5,255 nucleotides of DNA, taken from positions 1 through 5,255 of the forward strand of contig NZ_JAZDRH010000054.1 of assembly GCF_047470865.1 (NCBI RefSeq), read 5' to 3'. The notes beneath the pieces are model-generated. The model had not been told where the DNA came from and made no database searches. It saw only the letters and a program-made list of their open reading frames with translations. The DNA comes from JAZDRH01 sp047470865 (GTDB taxonomy: Bacteria; Pseudomonadota; Gammaproteobacteria; Pseudomonadales; Pseudomonadaceae). Shown in pieces: positions 1-5,255 of this stretch. Positions within the stretch are counted from its first letter, which is position 1; each line of letters begins with the position of its first letter. A program made the position numbers and the translations under genes.

Positions 1-2086
1 ACACCTGTGTGGTGGTGTTGCCCAGTGAGTCCGTGGTGACGGTGATGTTGCCTAGTTCATCGTATTGAGTTTGCTGGGTGCGGTTGCCAGGTAAGGTGCT
101 GCTGACCAGTTGCCCTTGTTCATCATAACTGTATTGGCTGGTGAGTTGCTCTGTGGCGCTTAGCCACTGTGTGGTTTGGGTGGTACGTCCTTTTTGATCG
201 TAGCGGTAGGTTTCACTGTAGGTAGGGTAGATGGTTTTGATCAGTCGTCCTACAACATCGGCGCTGTTGCCATATTCATATTTGATCTGATTCCCCATAG
301 GATCAGTTTCTGTGATCAAACGTCCTTGCTCATCATAGGTTTGTTGGGTTTTTAAGCCTGAGGGTGAGGTGATTTCTATCAGTTGGTTGACAAGGTTGTA
401 GTGTTCTTGTCGGGTTTCACCTAGGGTGTTTTTAAGGATAATACGTGAGCCGGTGTGATCAAAGGTGTAGCTTTGTTGGCTGCTAAAGCCTAGGGCGTTG
501 GTGTATTGGGTTATACGCCCAGCAAAGTCGGTTTCATAGGTTTCGCTTTGGTTGAGGGGATTGATGCTTTGGCGTAAGTTGCCTGCGTTGTCATAGCGGT
601 AGTGCCAAATGCCTCCCAGTGGGTTTTTCGCTTGGGTGATCTGGCCTTGGCTGTTAACGCTGATGTGGTAGGTGTTGCCTTTGCTATCCGTGAGTTCGTT
701 GATATTGCCGTTATTGTCATATTTGAGTTTGATGGTGCGGCTGTTATTGCCGTTGCCAATGGTAATTTGGCTAGCTTGGCCGTACTGGTCGTAGGTGAAG
801 TGTGTTTGACGTTCGTTAGCGCTACCTAGCGCTTCAATTACGTTAATAACGTTGCCATTAGTATCGTAGGTCAGTTTGGCTACGATGCCTTTTGGGCTGG
901 TATAGCGCGTCACTTGGTCAAAGTCGGTGGAGTATTCAAAGTGTTCGGTGGTGCCATCAGGGTGTGTGATTGTTACTGGGCGCTGGGTGGCACTGTAGTC
1001 AATGGTGGTGGTATGACCTCTGGCATCGGTGACTAGGCGGCGGTATTTGTTTTCAAAAACAACGCGTTGTTCTACTACACCATTAACAGTTCTTGACAGT
1101 AATTTGCCATCGGCATTGGATAAGGTTTCTACCTTTCGTCCTAAGGCATCTGTGCTGGTAATCAGGTAGGTTTTTTTGGTTTTGTCGTACTGTGAGTTGA
1201 TTAAGGTGGTAGCACCTGTTTTAGCAACAAACTGACCTACACGGGCGGGTTTGATATCGCGTTGGATGCTGCTTAGGGTAACAGGCTTGGTGGCCTCGGT
1301 TAGTTTACCGCTGGTCATTGCCAGTTGTGCGGCAGGTACTGAGGCGTCATATACAACTTTAAAGACGCCGCCATCAGGTTCGGTGCGTTGTATGAGTTGG
1401 CTGTCATGGTTGTATTGGTACGACCAATCAAAGCCTAAAACGTCTGTCACTGTTCGCAGTTGGTTGCCGTTCCAGTGGTAGGTGACGCTGCGGTTATCAC
1501 GGTCTTTGGCGTTGATCAGTTTTTCTTGGCTGTCGTAGCTAAATTGGTAAGCTAAGTTGCCGTGATGATCATTGATCTGTGTTAGTCGCCCTTCACTGTC
1601 ACGAATAAAGTGAACGCTGATGTTATTACGGTCGCCTGATTTAAGTATACGCCCTTGGCTATCGTAATTAATCCAGTTGCCTGAAGGGTCGCTCCAACGC
1701 CAGCCGTCATTGGTTTTTACAAGGCTGTATTTTTCGTATTGATAGGTGCTAGCACTGTTACTACGTTTATAAATAGCTCCGGAGCGTTCGATGGATTGAA
1801 CGCCATTGCCTAGAGGGTCTGCTATAAAGCGTAAAGTGGTCCAGTTAGGGTTAACTGTCCAGCGTCCGTTGGACCAAGTACGGTTAAGGTCAATACTACC
1901 CCCCAGCACTTTAACGCTAAGGTCGGTGGTGGTTTCAACGTATTCGGCATTGGGTTGTTTAATCACCGCCTCCGGAAAGCCACCTACCGCCGCTTGCGCG
2001 GCAGTGGCTCCAAGCAAGCAACTGGATAGAGCGCCGGTAATAACTAGGTTATAAAAACGCGGTTTGATTCGTTTTGATATATGCAT
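1..2086 (-). CDS. Rhs/YD-repeat protein with Sec signal peptide, N-terminal 695 residues (3' end beyond the window)
   Basis: The frame is open without interruption from ATG at 2086-2084 to the left edge, 695 codons, so the C-terminus (core end, toxin tip) is missing only because the window stops. Residues 1-32 form a signal peptide: basic start (K5, R6, K8, R10), hydrophobic stretch 14-30, AQA cleavage site at 30-32. LSSC at 20-23 also fits a lipobox loosely. Residues about 40-140 are an N-terminal domain (YVETTTDLSVKVLGGSID, then W-rich NGRW/DGWRW). YD-type repeats follow to the end, for example YDSQGRI 141-147, YDEQGRLITETDPMGN 584-599, YDELGNITVTTDSLGN 675-690. Known for the family: YD repeats fold into a beta-barrel shell enclosing a variable C-terminal toxin. 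Having a Sec signal instead of a PAAR domain suggests export to the envelope rather than delivery as a type VI effector; this is inference. GCAGG upstream of the ATG is a moderate ribosome binding site. The gene is visibly richer in G+C than the genes upstream. Confidence 0.96.
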   Translation of the reverse strand, partial: MHISKRIKPRFYNLVITGALSSCLLGATAAQAAVGGFPEAVIKQPNAEYVETTTDLSVKVLGGSIDLNRTWSNGRWTVNPNWTTLRFIADPLGNGVQSIERSGAIYKRSNSASTYQYEKYSLVKTNDGWRWSDPSGNWINYDSQGRILKSGDRNNISVHFIRDSEGRLTQINDHHGNLAYQFSYDSQEKLINAKDRDNRSVTYHWNGNQLRTVTDVLGFDWSYQYNHDSQLIQRTEPDGGVFKVVYDASVPAAQLAMTSGKLTEATKPVTLSSIQRDIKPARVGQFVAKTGATTLINSQYDKTKKTYLITSTDALGRKVETLSNADGKLLSRTVNGVVEQRVVFENKYRRLVTDARGHTTTIDYSATQRPVTITHPDGTTEHFEYSTDFDQVTRYTSPKGIVAKLTYDTNGNVINVIEALGSANERQTHFTYDQYGQASQITIGNGNNSRTIKLKYDNNGNINELTDSKGNTYHISVNSQGQITQAKNPLGGIWHYRYDNAGNLRQSINPLNQSETYETDFAGRITQYTNALGFSSQQSYTFDHTGSRIILKNTLGETRQEHYNLVNQLIEITSPSGLKTQQTYDEQGRLITETDPMGNQIKYEYGNSADVVGRLIKTIYPTYSETYRYDQKGRTTQTTQWLSATEQLTSQYSYDEQGQLVSSTLPGNRTQQTQYDELGNITVTTDSLGNTTTQV

Positions 2087-2215
2087 TTTAATTACCTGCC
2101 AAACAGCCATCCATTATCATTTTTCAATTTTATAAAAATTAATTTTTATCAAGAATAAATTATTTACAATATAAATAAAAAATCTATAAACACACACAGT
2201 AAAATAAATTAAATT
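2087..2215 (-). promoter_or_regulatory. A+T-rich intergenic leader of the rhs gene
   Basis: This 129-bp gap between the second HEAT-like gene and the rhs start is almost entirely A and T and contains no ORF worth calling. A promoter for the rhs gene is expected here because the gap is far larger than the 18-22 bp gaps of the upstream genes. On the minus strand I see TTGATA and TATAAA/TAAAAT hexamers, but their spacing (12-14 bp) is too short for a standard sigma-70 promoter, so I do not place one exactly. A GCAGG motif about 8 bases before the ATG is the likely ribosome binding site. No G+C-rich hairpin terminator is visible for the upstream operon, so read-through into rhs is possible. Confidence 0.45.
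2132..2149. repeat. Perfect 18-bp A+T palindrome in the rhs leader
   Basis: ATAAAAATTAATTTTTAT reads identically on both strands. It lies 46 bp upstream of the rhs start codon. It could be an operator-like site or merely a product of extreme A+T content; with no G+C in the stem it is a poor candidate for an intrinsic terminator. Confidence 0.4.
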
Positions 2216-2800
2216 TTACGATAACAACTTAATATTTTTCATTAATATATCTATTGTTACTTTAACAGATCCATTCTTATCTTTAAGATGTGGCTTAATA
2301 ATTTCAAGGTCTTGCTCAGTTATTGCGGCAGCAATATGAATGAGCTGCTCAAATATTTCTGCGCGAACACTCGCATTTGAATCCTTTAAACAATCAAGCA
2401 GTAATGGTTTTGATGCTGCACCCAATCTTGCATAAGCAAATCTAATAACTGCTCTTCGAACGCGGGCTTTAGGATGTTTAATTAATGGCCCTATAATTAG
2501 CCAACGTCCAGCCCCCAGCCTACGTAAATTATCAACGGCAGTGGCGACTACATTTGGGTCTGAGTGCTCTAAACACCCTTGCATAATATCAATATCAATA
2601 TCAATTGCAGCTTTCATCGCATCAAGTACTGCACATAGTTTTTTATTAGAAAACGTAGGGATCAATGCATCAAGGCTGTCACGATTTTTTCTTACAAGAT
2701 TAAAAGCAATATGCTCATAAAATTCATCATCCTCAGTTTCACACTCAAAGAGCGATAACAGCTCATCAAATGTTTGATACCGGATATTTACTTTGTCCAT
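2216..2800 (-). CDS. HEAT-repeat-like protein, putative second immunity protein
   Basis: 194 residues, ATG start, TAA stop. No signal peptide or membrane segment, so probably cytoplasmic. The N-terminus has YQTFDELLSLFEC (8-20), a motif shared with the neighbouring upstream gene. After about residue 73 the protein is built of helical pairs resembling HEAT repeats: about 73-97 (HSDPNVVATAVDNLRRLG), 103-128 (KHPKARVRRAVIRFAYARLG), 134-157 (KDSNASVRAEIFEQL) and 167-190 (KDKNGSVKVTIDIL). Each shows the D/P-x-x-V-R-x-x-A/V pattern at the turn and second helix. HEAT-like solenoids bind proteins, and in polymorphic toxin loci such proteins can act as immunity partners. The position behind an orphan toxin tip and a paralogue suggests that role, but no substrate can be read from the sequence. 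An alternative is a general scaffold protein. GAGGTGG lies 4 bases before the ATG. Confidence 0.88.
   Translation of the reverse strand: MDKVNIRYQTFDELLSLFECETEDDEFYEHIAFNLVRKNRDSLDALIPTFSNKKLCAVLDAMKAAIDIDIDIMQGCLEHSDPNVVATAVDNLRRLGAGRWLIIGPLIKHPKARVRRAVIRFAYARLGAASKPLLLDCLKDSNASVRAEIFEQLIHIAAAITEQDLEIIKPHLKDKNGSVKVTIDILMKNIKLLS
2585..2605. repeat. Short tandem hexamer repeat inside the HEAT-like gene
   Basis: The unit aatatc (GATATT in the coding sense) occurs three and a half times, encoding the run IDIDIDI at residues 67-73. The unit length is a multiple of three, so gain or loss of a copy would keep the frame and only add or remove an Ile-Asp pair. Confidence 0.7.
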
Positions 2801-2804
2801 AATT

Positions 2805-2811
2805 CCACCTC
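2805..2811 (-). promoter_or_regulatory. Shine-Dalgarno site of the second HEAT-like gene
   Basis: GAGGTGG on the minus strand sits 4 bases upstream of the ATG at 2800. It fixes this start and lies in the 22-bp gap after the stop codon of the first HEAT-like gene, which supports co-transcription. Confidence 0.7.
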
Positions 2812-2822
2812 AATAGTAAATT

Positions 2823-3455
2823 TTAGTAGTCATCTAGCGGCCAAGTCGCTACAAACTCCAACATAAGTTGCGCTGCATGGTTAACATACATATCTGAATC
2901 ATTTAAGAAAGCAACCATTAACGGAATATCGTCAGATGTTGCTATTTCCAATAGCTCATCAATAGCAACTTCTCTTACTTCAGGATGTGTATCACTTAAA
3001 CTTTTAATAATTAATTTTTTCGAATTTACTCCACATAAATTTCTATAGAAGCGTAGTACTGCTGCACGAACATAAGGGGAAGGATGATTGATATGCGGCT
3101 CTAATTTAGACCATTTTTTAAACTTCAAACTACTTAATGCTCCAATAGCTGCCGCAGCAACAAACTCATTTTCGTGGTCAACATACTGAATAACAATTTC
3201 TATCACTCTCTTCTTGCTAATCTTCTTATTTTTAAATATTTTCATTTGCTTAAAAAATACAGCTCCAAAACCTCCCATTACTCCTCGTAACTGTTCCATA
3301 GACAGCTCAGGTAATAGTCTAATCATATAATCAATATCTTTACATATTAAATGAGCTGAAACCATAAAATTAAAATCATGATTCTCCTTAAGATTACAAT
3401 TAAATAAGAAAAGCAATTCATCAAATGTTTTTTCTGAAAGATTTATTTGATACAT
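2823..3455 (-). CDS. HEAT-repeat-like protein, putative immunity protein for the orphan tip just upstream
   Basis: 210 residues, ATG start, TAA stop, no signal peptide or membrane segment. Residues 9-20 (EKTFDELLFLFNC) match the start of the next gene downstream. The second half also aligns with it: HINHPSPYVRAAVLRFYRNLCG (121-142) against HPKARVRRAVIRFAYARLG, and SDTHPEVREVAIDELLEIA (154-172) against DSNASVRAEIFEQLIHIA. The two genes are therefore diverged tandem duplicates. Helical HEAT-like units can be placed at about 85-112, 117-142, 147-173 and 177-203. A basic patch (KIFKNKKISKKR, 72-83) separates the N-terminal region from the solenoid. The start lies 18 bp after the stop of the orphan Rhs tip, the classic toxin-then-immunity spacing, so an immunity role is the best inference. 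The name of the family is not known to me. Confidence 0.9.
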   Translation of the reverse strand: MYQINLSEKTFDELLFLFNCNLKENHDFNFMVSAHLICKDIDYMIRLLPELSMEQLRGVMGGFGAVFFKQMKIFKNKKISKKRVIEIVIQYVDHENEFVAAAAIGALSSLKFKKWSKLEPHINHPSPYVRAAVLRFYRNLCGVNSKKLIIKSLSDTHPEVREVAIDELLEIATSDDIPLMVAFLNDSDMYVNHAAQLMLEFVATWPLDDY

Positions 3456-3465
3456 CTCAGCTTTA

Positions 3466-3471
3466 CTCCTT
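3466..3471 (-). promoter_or_regulatory. Shine-Dalgarno site of the first HEAT-like gene
   Basis: AAGGAG lies 10 bases upstream of the ATG at 3455 and only 2 bases after the stop codon of the orphan tip. Translation of the immunity candidate therefore starts right where the tip ends and has its own good initiation site, so it does not depend on the damaged upstream frame. Confidence 0.75.
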
Positions 3472-3473
3472 AG

Positions 3474-4334
3474 TTAATTACTTCTTGATTTGTAGCCACA
3501 TAACTCTCTAATCTCTTTTAAACTTTTTCCATTGAATCTCGAGGACCTTCTACTTTTTGTACTTCCTACAATATCTGCATATGTAATACTTTCATCATTG
3601 ACCTGCCCACTTAGTACATTTCGTCTCCCTCGATCTACATTATTTTCTTTTCCATGAATTCTAGGGCTTTGTGTTAGTATCTTTATAGCTGCTCGGCAAT
3701 CTGCCTCAAACTGTAGTCGTTTTCTCCTTTCAGCTTGGGTTTCATTGTCTTTTGACTTCTCATAAAAAATACTGTTTACTGCATCAATAGAACGACTGCA
3801 ACTACTATCTGTAATAGTATCTGGTGGAAATATACTATGCTCCATACAGACGTTTCCCACCTGACGTACACAGTATATCGTCGGAGTATTATATTGCTGT
3901 GCTTGAGCAGCAGGTCTACCCTTAGATCTAACAGCTTGCGCAGCCCCACGCCGTCAGCTCCATCTAAAAATCAATGTAACTGCTGCTCCTACTGCAGCAG
4001 GATGTAACCCTTCTGAATCCACAAACCTCAACCCATTCCCACCCGCAACACTCCAGCCACCAGAGCCACCACCGCCTCAACCACGGCCGGAGGATCCTGA
4101 GCAACTGGTACCGCTAACACGATAAAAATTACCTGCATTACTGCCTTTAGAAATATCACCATTAGCACATTCACTTTGATAATGCACATTAAAGCTAGCC
4201 TAGTAACTACTACAGTTAGGCCCTGCTCTATTGGTATTAACAGGCGCGCTTAATCGCATCACTTGTTGTGGTTGCGCACTTGGTTTTAATGCTGTGATTT
4301 TGTAAGGAATAACAATGCGTGTTTTGCTATCCAT
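3474..4334 (-). pseudogene. Orphan Rhs C-terminal tip (putative toxin) with three in-frame stop codons
   Basis: A single frame runs from ATG at 4334 to TAA at 3474 (287 codons including the stop). It is broken only by TAG at 4200-4202 (codon 45), TGA at 4077-4079 (codon 86) and TGA at 3954-3956 (codon 127). Residues 1-85 (start MDSKTRIVIPYKITALKPSA) are not recognised. Residues about 79-93 are a Ser/Gly linker with GGGGSGGW. Residues 94-110 (VAGGNGLRFVDSEGLHP) are the conserved end of an Rhs core, where the variable tip begins. The next part (AAVGAAVTLIF, then RRGAAQAVRSKGRPAAQAQ) resembles the linker commonly found there. The remainder is a basic tip with six Cys and QAERRKRLQFEADCRAA; I see no HNH or other known toxin motif. 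The last stretch, 3860-3474, is open for 128 codons from a GTG and might still yield a fragment, though I see no convincing ribosome binding site. Each stop is one base from Trp, Gln, Arg or Gly codons. Placement directly ahead of HEAT-like genes supports a displaced toxin/immunity module. Confidence 0.82.
4006..4047 (-). repeat. Rhs core/tip hinge repeat, copy 1
   Basis: 42 bp matching 5112-5153 at 38 positions without gaps. The 24 bp at 4024-4047 are identical in both copies. It encodes AGGNGLRFVDSEGL, the end of the Rhs core. Such shared hinges are the homology through which Rhs tips are exchanged. Confidence 0.9.
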
Positions 4335-4403
4335 TCATATATAACAGTCATACTTCCTACTTATACAAGGTTACACATAGATCCTCATGAAAGTGTTGAT
4401 AAT
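4335..4403. other. Short intergenic gap upstream of the orphan tip pseudogene
   Basis: 69 bp between the stop of the membrane protein gene and the first ATG of the pseudogene frame. It carries AGGAAG at about 4353-4358 on the minus strand, which is 3-4 bases before an ATG (4351) of a 21-codon out-of-frame ORF, but 18 bases from the pseudogene ATG. I see no terminator hairpin and no clear promoter. Confidence 0.4.
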
Positions 4404-4787
4404 CTATCTTTTTATATCTAGTAGATTTCGTATACATTGGTTGTTATTTGGCATATCAATCTTTTCAAGTGCCACATCAATTCCAGAAAAAAATAATTTT
4501 TTGTCTTTAATTTTAAAGTATTCTAAATAATCAAGCCAAACAGAGCATCCTACATCTTCCAATATTGTCATATTATAATCTAAAACTATTTCATCTTTCG
4601 ACCTATAATCAAAAGAGTCAATAATATTATTAACAGAAATAATTTGTTCACCAGTAATATTTGCAAACATTAAAATTTCTTGTCTATGCCTTTTAACTTT
4701 CTCATACTGACTACCAATCACAAAGAATACAAATGCAACCATTACAAATATAATAATTAATCTTATATTTTTTACAAGAACATTCAT
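4404..4787 (-). CDS. Small single-pass membrane protein, putative immunity protein of the upstream orphan tip
   Basis: 127 residues, ATG start, TAG stop. A strong hydrophobic segment spans residues about 9-25 (RLIIIFVMVAFVFFVIG), followed by a basic stretch (YEKVKRHRQ, 28-36) and a soluble domain of about 90 residues containing two Cys (81, 118) and many Asp/Glu. Charges flank the membrane segment on both sides (K6, R9 before; K30, K32, R33, R35 after), so orientation is uncertain. The hydrophobic segment lacks a signal-peptidase site, which favours a membrane anchor. I do not recognise the family. It follows the orphan tip by 39 bp, the position of an Rhs immunity gene. Membrane-anchored immunity proteins are known for toxins that act in the periplasm or membrane, so that role is plausible but unproven. 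The start is well fixed by its strong ribosome binding site. Confidence 0.85.
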   Translation of the reverse strand: MNVLVKNIRLIIIFVMVAFVFFVIGSQYEKVKRHRQEILMFANITGEQIISVNNIIDSFDYRSKDEIVLDYNMTILEDVGCSVWLDYLEYFKIKDKKLFFSGIDVALEKIDMPNNNQCIRNLLDIKR

Positions 4788-4792
4788 TACCC

Positions 4793-4798
4793 CCTCCT
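4793..4798 (-). promoter_or_regulatory. Very strong Shine-Dalgarno site of the membrane protein gene
   Basis: AGGAGG, continuing as AGGAGGGGG, lies 5 bases before the ATG at 4787. It selects this ATG over the second ATG 4 bases further on, which is out of frame. Confidence 0.85.
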
Positions 4799-4808
4799 AA
4801 ACGTTTAG
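4797..4808. repeat. 12-bp perfect palindrome overlapping the ribosome binding site
   Basis: CTAAACGTTTAG is identical on both strands and its end overlaps the first bases of the Shine-Dalgarno of the membrane protein gene. It could be a protein-binding site; as an RNA hairpin it has no loop and would be weak. Its function is unknown. Confidence 0.45.
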
Positions 4809-4826
4809 CTATTTAAATAATTAATT

Positions 4827-5200
4827 TTAACTACCACATTCATTAAATATATCTTCTTTCAATTTACATTGCTCCTTTTCACATCTTTCCCTTAATACTT
4901 CGCATGGAAGAAGACATGGAGTTCCCGCCATATAGCAACCTGGCCCAAATGCTTGCAGCTGGTTTCTACAGCATCACATGGCTTCCCTTCCAACTCTTTC
5001 AGTTTTTCTTTAATCCACTCTTTAGGAACATCTTCTGGCTTAATATCATCACCCACATCAGGACATGTCCCAAGAAATACTTGCAACCAACTGCACCATG
5101 GTGCAGGAAACAACCCTTTCGTATCCATAAACCTCAACCCATTCCCACCCGCATACCCATAGTGATTGATACCACCACTTAGGCCGAATAGTAGATTTAG
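4827..5200 (-). pseudogene. Orphan Rhs core-end plus C-terminal tip, apparently frameshifted
   Basis: Directly after a TAA at 5201-5203 the same frame continues without an ATG as LFGLSGGINHYGYAGGNG, then LRFMDTKGLFPAPW, the conserved end of an Rhs core, and on into a tip rich in Lys, Glu and Pro (PEDVPKEWIKEKLKELEGKP). No usable start exists before the ATG at 5137, so this is a displaced 3' fragment rather than an independent gene. This frame stops at 4892. A second minus frame, open from 4973 to TAA at 4827, reads GPGCYMAGTPCLLPCEVL, then RERCEKEQCKLKEDIF, which looks more like real protein than the end of the first frame. A one-base change somewhere in 4892-4973 would join them into a tip ending 39 bp before the membrane protein gene. 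The tip has repeated Cys and no toxin motif that I recognise. The exact frameshift site cannot be placed by eye. Confidence 0.72.
5112..5153 (-). repeat. Rhs core/tip hinge repeat, copy 2
   Basis: Partner of 4006-4047 in the same orientation, 38 of 42 positions equal, encoding AGGNGLRFMDTKGL. The copies are about 1.1 kb apart, so recombination between them would delete the membrane protein gene and swap tips. Confidence 0.9.
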
Positions 5201-5255
5201 TTATTTTAGAATTTTAAGCACCTTTTTGTATTCATTAACTGTTAGTCCATCTTTG
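5201..5255 (-). CDS. C-terminal end of an unrecognised gene (5' part beyond the window)
   Basis: Seventeen codons followed by TAA at 5201-5203 read KDGLTVNEYKKVLKILK, a plausible soluble protein end. The frame cannot be proved real from so short a piece; the reasons to believe it are the clean stop just before the Rhs core-end fragment and the low G+C similar to the other immunity candidates. By position it could be the immunity gene of an earlier Rhs tip, but this is inference. Confidence 0.45.
   Translation of the reverse strand, partial: KDGLTVNEYKKVLKILK

Noticed and set aside
511..2054. Several open frames of 75-82 codons on both strands inside the rhs region
   Set aside because: They overlap the uninterrupted 695-codon YD-repeat frame and show no protein-like features of their own; their Ala/Thr/Ser- or Val-rich composition is a shadow of the repeats.
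1..2086. YD repeats as a DNA-level tandem repeat or CRISPR-like array
   Set aside because: The periodicity is at the protein level (about 20 residues) with strongly diverged codons; no identical spaced DNA units are seen.
2132..2149. Intrinsic terminator for the HEAT-like genes
   Set aside because: The palindrome has no G or C in the stem and no loop, so it would not make a stable terminator hairpin.
3920..4200. Cluster of common restriction-type hexamers (GCTAGC, GGTACC, GGATCC, CGGCCG, CTGCAG, AGATCT), which could suggest vector or cloning sequence
   Set aside because: The sites fall inside one continuous Rhs-tip reading frame with natural-looking protein on both sides, and no vector sequence is recognisable.
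3954..4202. Alternative genetic code or programmed stop readthrough to explain the three in-frame stops
   Set aside because: TAA and TAG end the neighbouring intact genes, both TAG and TGA occur as interruptions, and the module is a displaced one with no start signal at a proper distance, so ordinary pseudogene decay is simpler.
4286..4351. A 21-codon ORF starting MTVIYEWIAKHALLF, 3-4 bases after AGGAAG, overlapping the pseudogene start in another frame
   Set aside because: Too short to support as a gene, and the overlapping frame continues for 287 codons into an Rhs hinge and tip. A leader peptide cannot be excluded.
4904..5182. Two plus-strand ORFs of 92 and 69 codons
   Set aside because: They lie antisense to the Rhs core-end fragment, whose minus-strand reading GGINHYGYAGGNGLRF is clearly the conserved one.

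Overview
The window holds part of a polymorphic-toxin (Rhs/YD-repeat) locus, and every supported gene lies on the minus strand, so transcription runs from base 5255 towards base 1. The host is probably a Gram-negative proteobacterium, more likely a gammaproteobacterium. This rests on a Sec-type signal peptide on an Rhs protein, strong purine-rich Shine-Dalgarno sites, and the overall Rhs tip/immunity layout. I cannot name a genus. Base composition is mosaic: I count 33 G/C of 60 in the Rhs core at 61-120, 36 of 60 around the core/tip hinge at 4021-4080, but only 13 of 60 in the putative immunity gene at 3361-3420. This is typical of Rhs loci, where core and tip modules have different histories.

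Region by region in transcription order. (a) 5255-5201: the last 17 codons of an unrecognised gene. (b) 5200-4827: an orphan, promoterless Rhs C-terminal tip. It starts with the conserved end of the Rhs core (GGINHYGYAGGNGLRFMD), continues into a Lys/Glu-rich, Cys-containing tip, and appears to be split by a frameshift. (c) 4787-4404: a 127-residue single-pass membrane protein with a very strong ribosome binding site, placed where the immunity gene of that tip should be. (d) 4334-3474: a second orphan tip in one continuous frame interrupted by three nonsense codons. The first part is an unrecognised Ser/Gly-rich N-terminal piece. Then comes the same core/tip hinge (VAGGNGLRFVDSEGLHP), then a basic, unrecognised putative toxin domain. 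(e) 3455-2823 and 2800-2216: two tandem, diverged HEAT-repeat-like paralogues directly behind that tip, the best candidates for its immunity proteins. (f) 2215-2087: an A+T-rich gap that must carry the leader of the next gene. (g) 2086-1: the first 695 codons of a secreted Rhs/YD-repeat protein whose 3' end (core end, tip and cognate immunity gene) lies beyond the left edge.

Most likely reading: this is a tandem rhs array. An upstream rhs gene beyond base 5255 probably shed old tip/immunity modules, which pile up between it and the next rhs gene starting at 2086. The two modules in the window share a 42-bp hinge with 38 identical positions, the kind of homology through which a displaced tip could be recombined back onto a core gene. 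The tips look decayed while the three immunity candidates are intact, as expected if protection from sibling toxins outlasts use of the old toxins. The tip domains and the immunity families are not ones I recognise. They are the potentially new content of the window.
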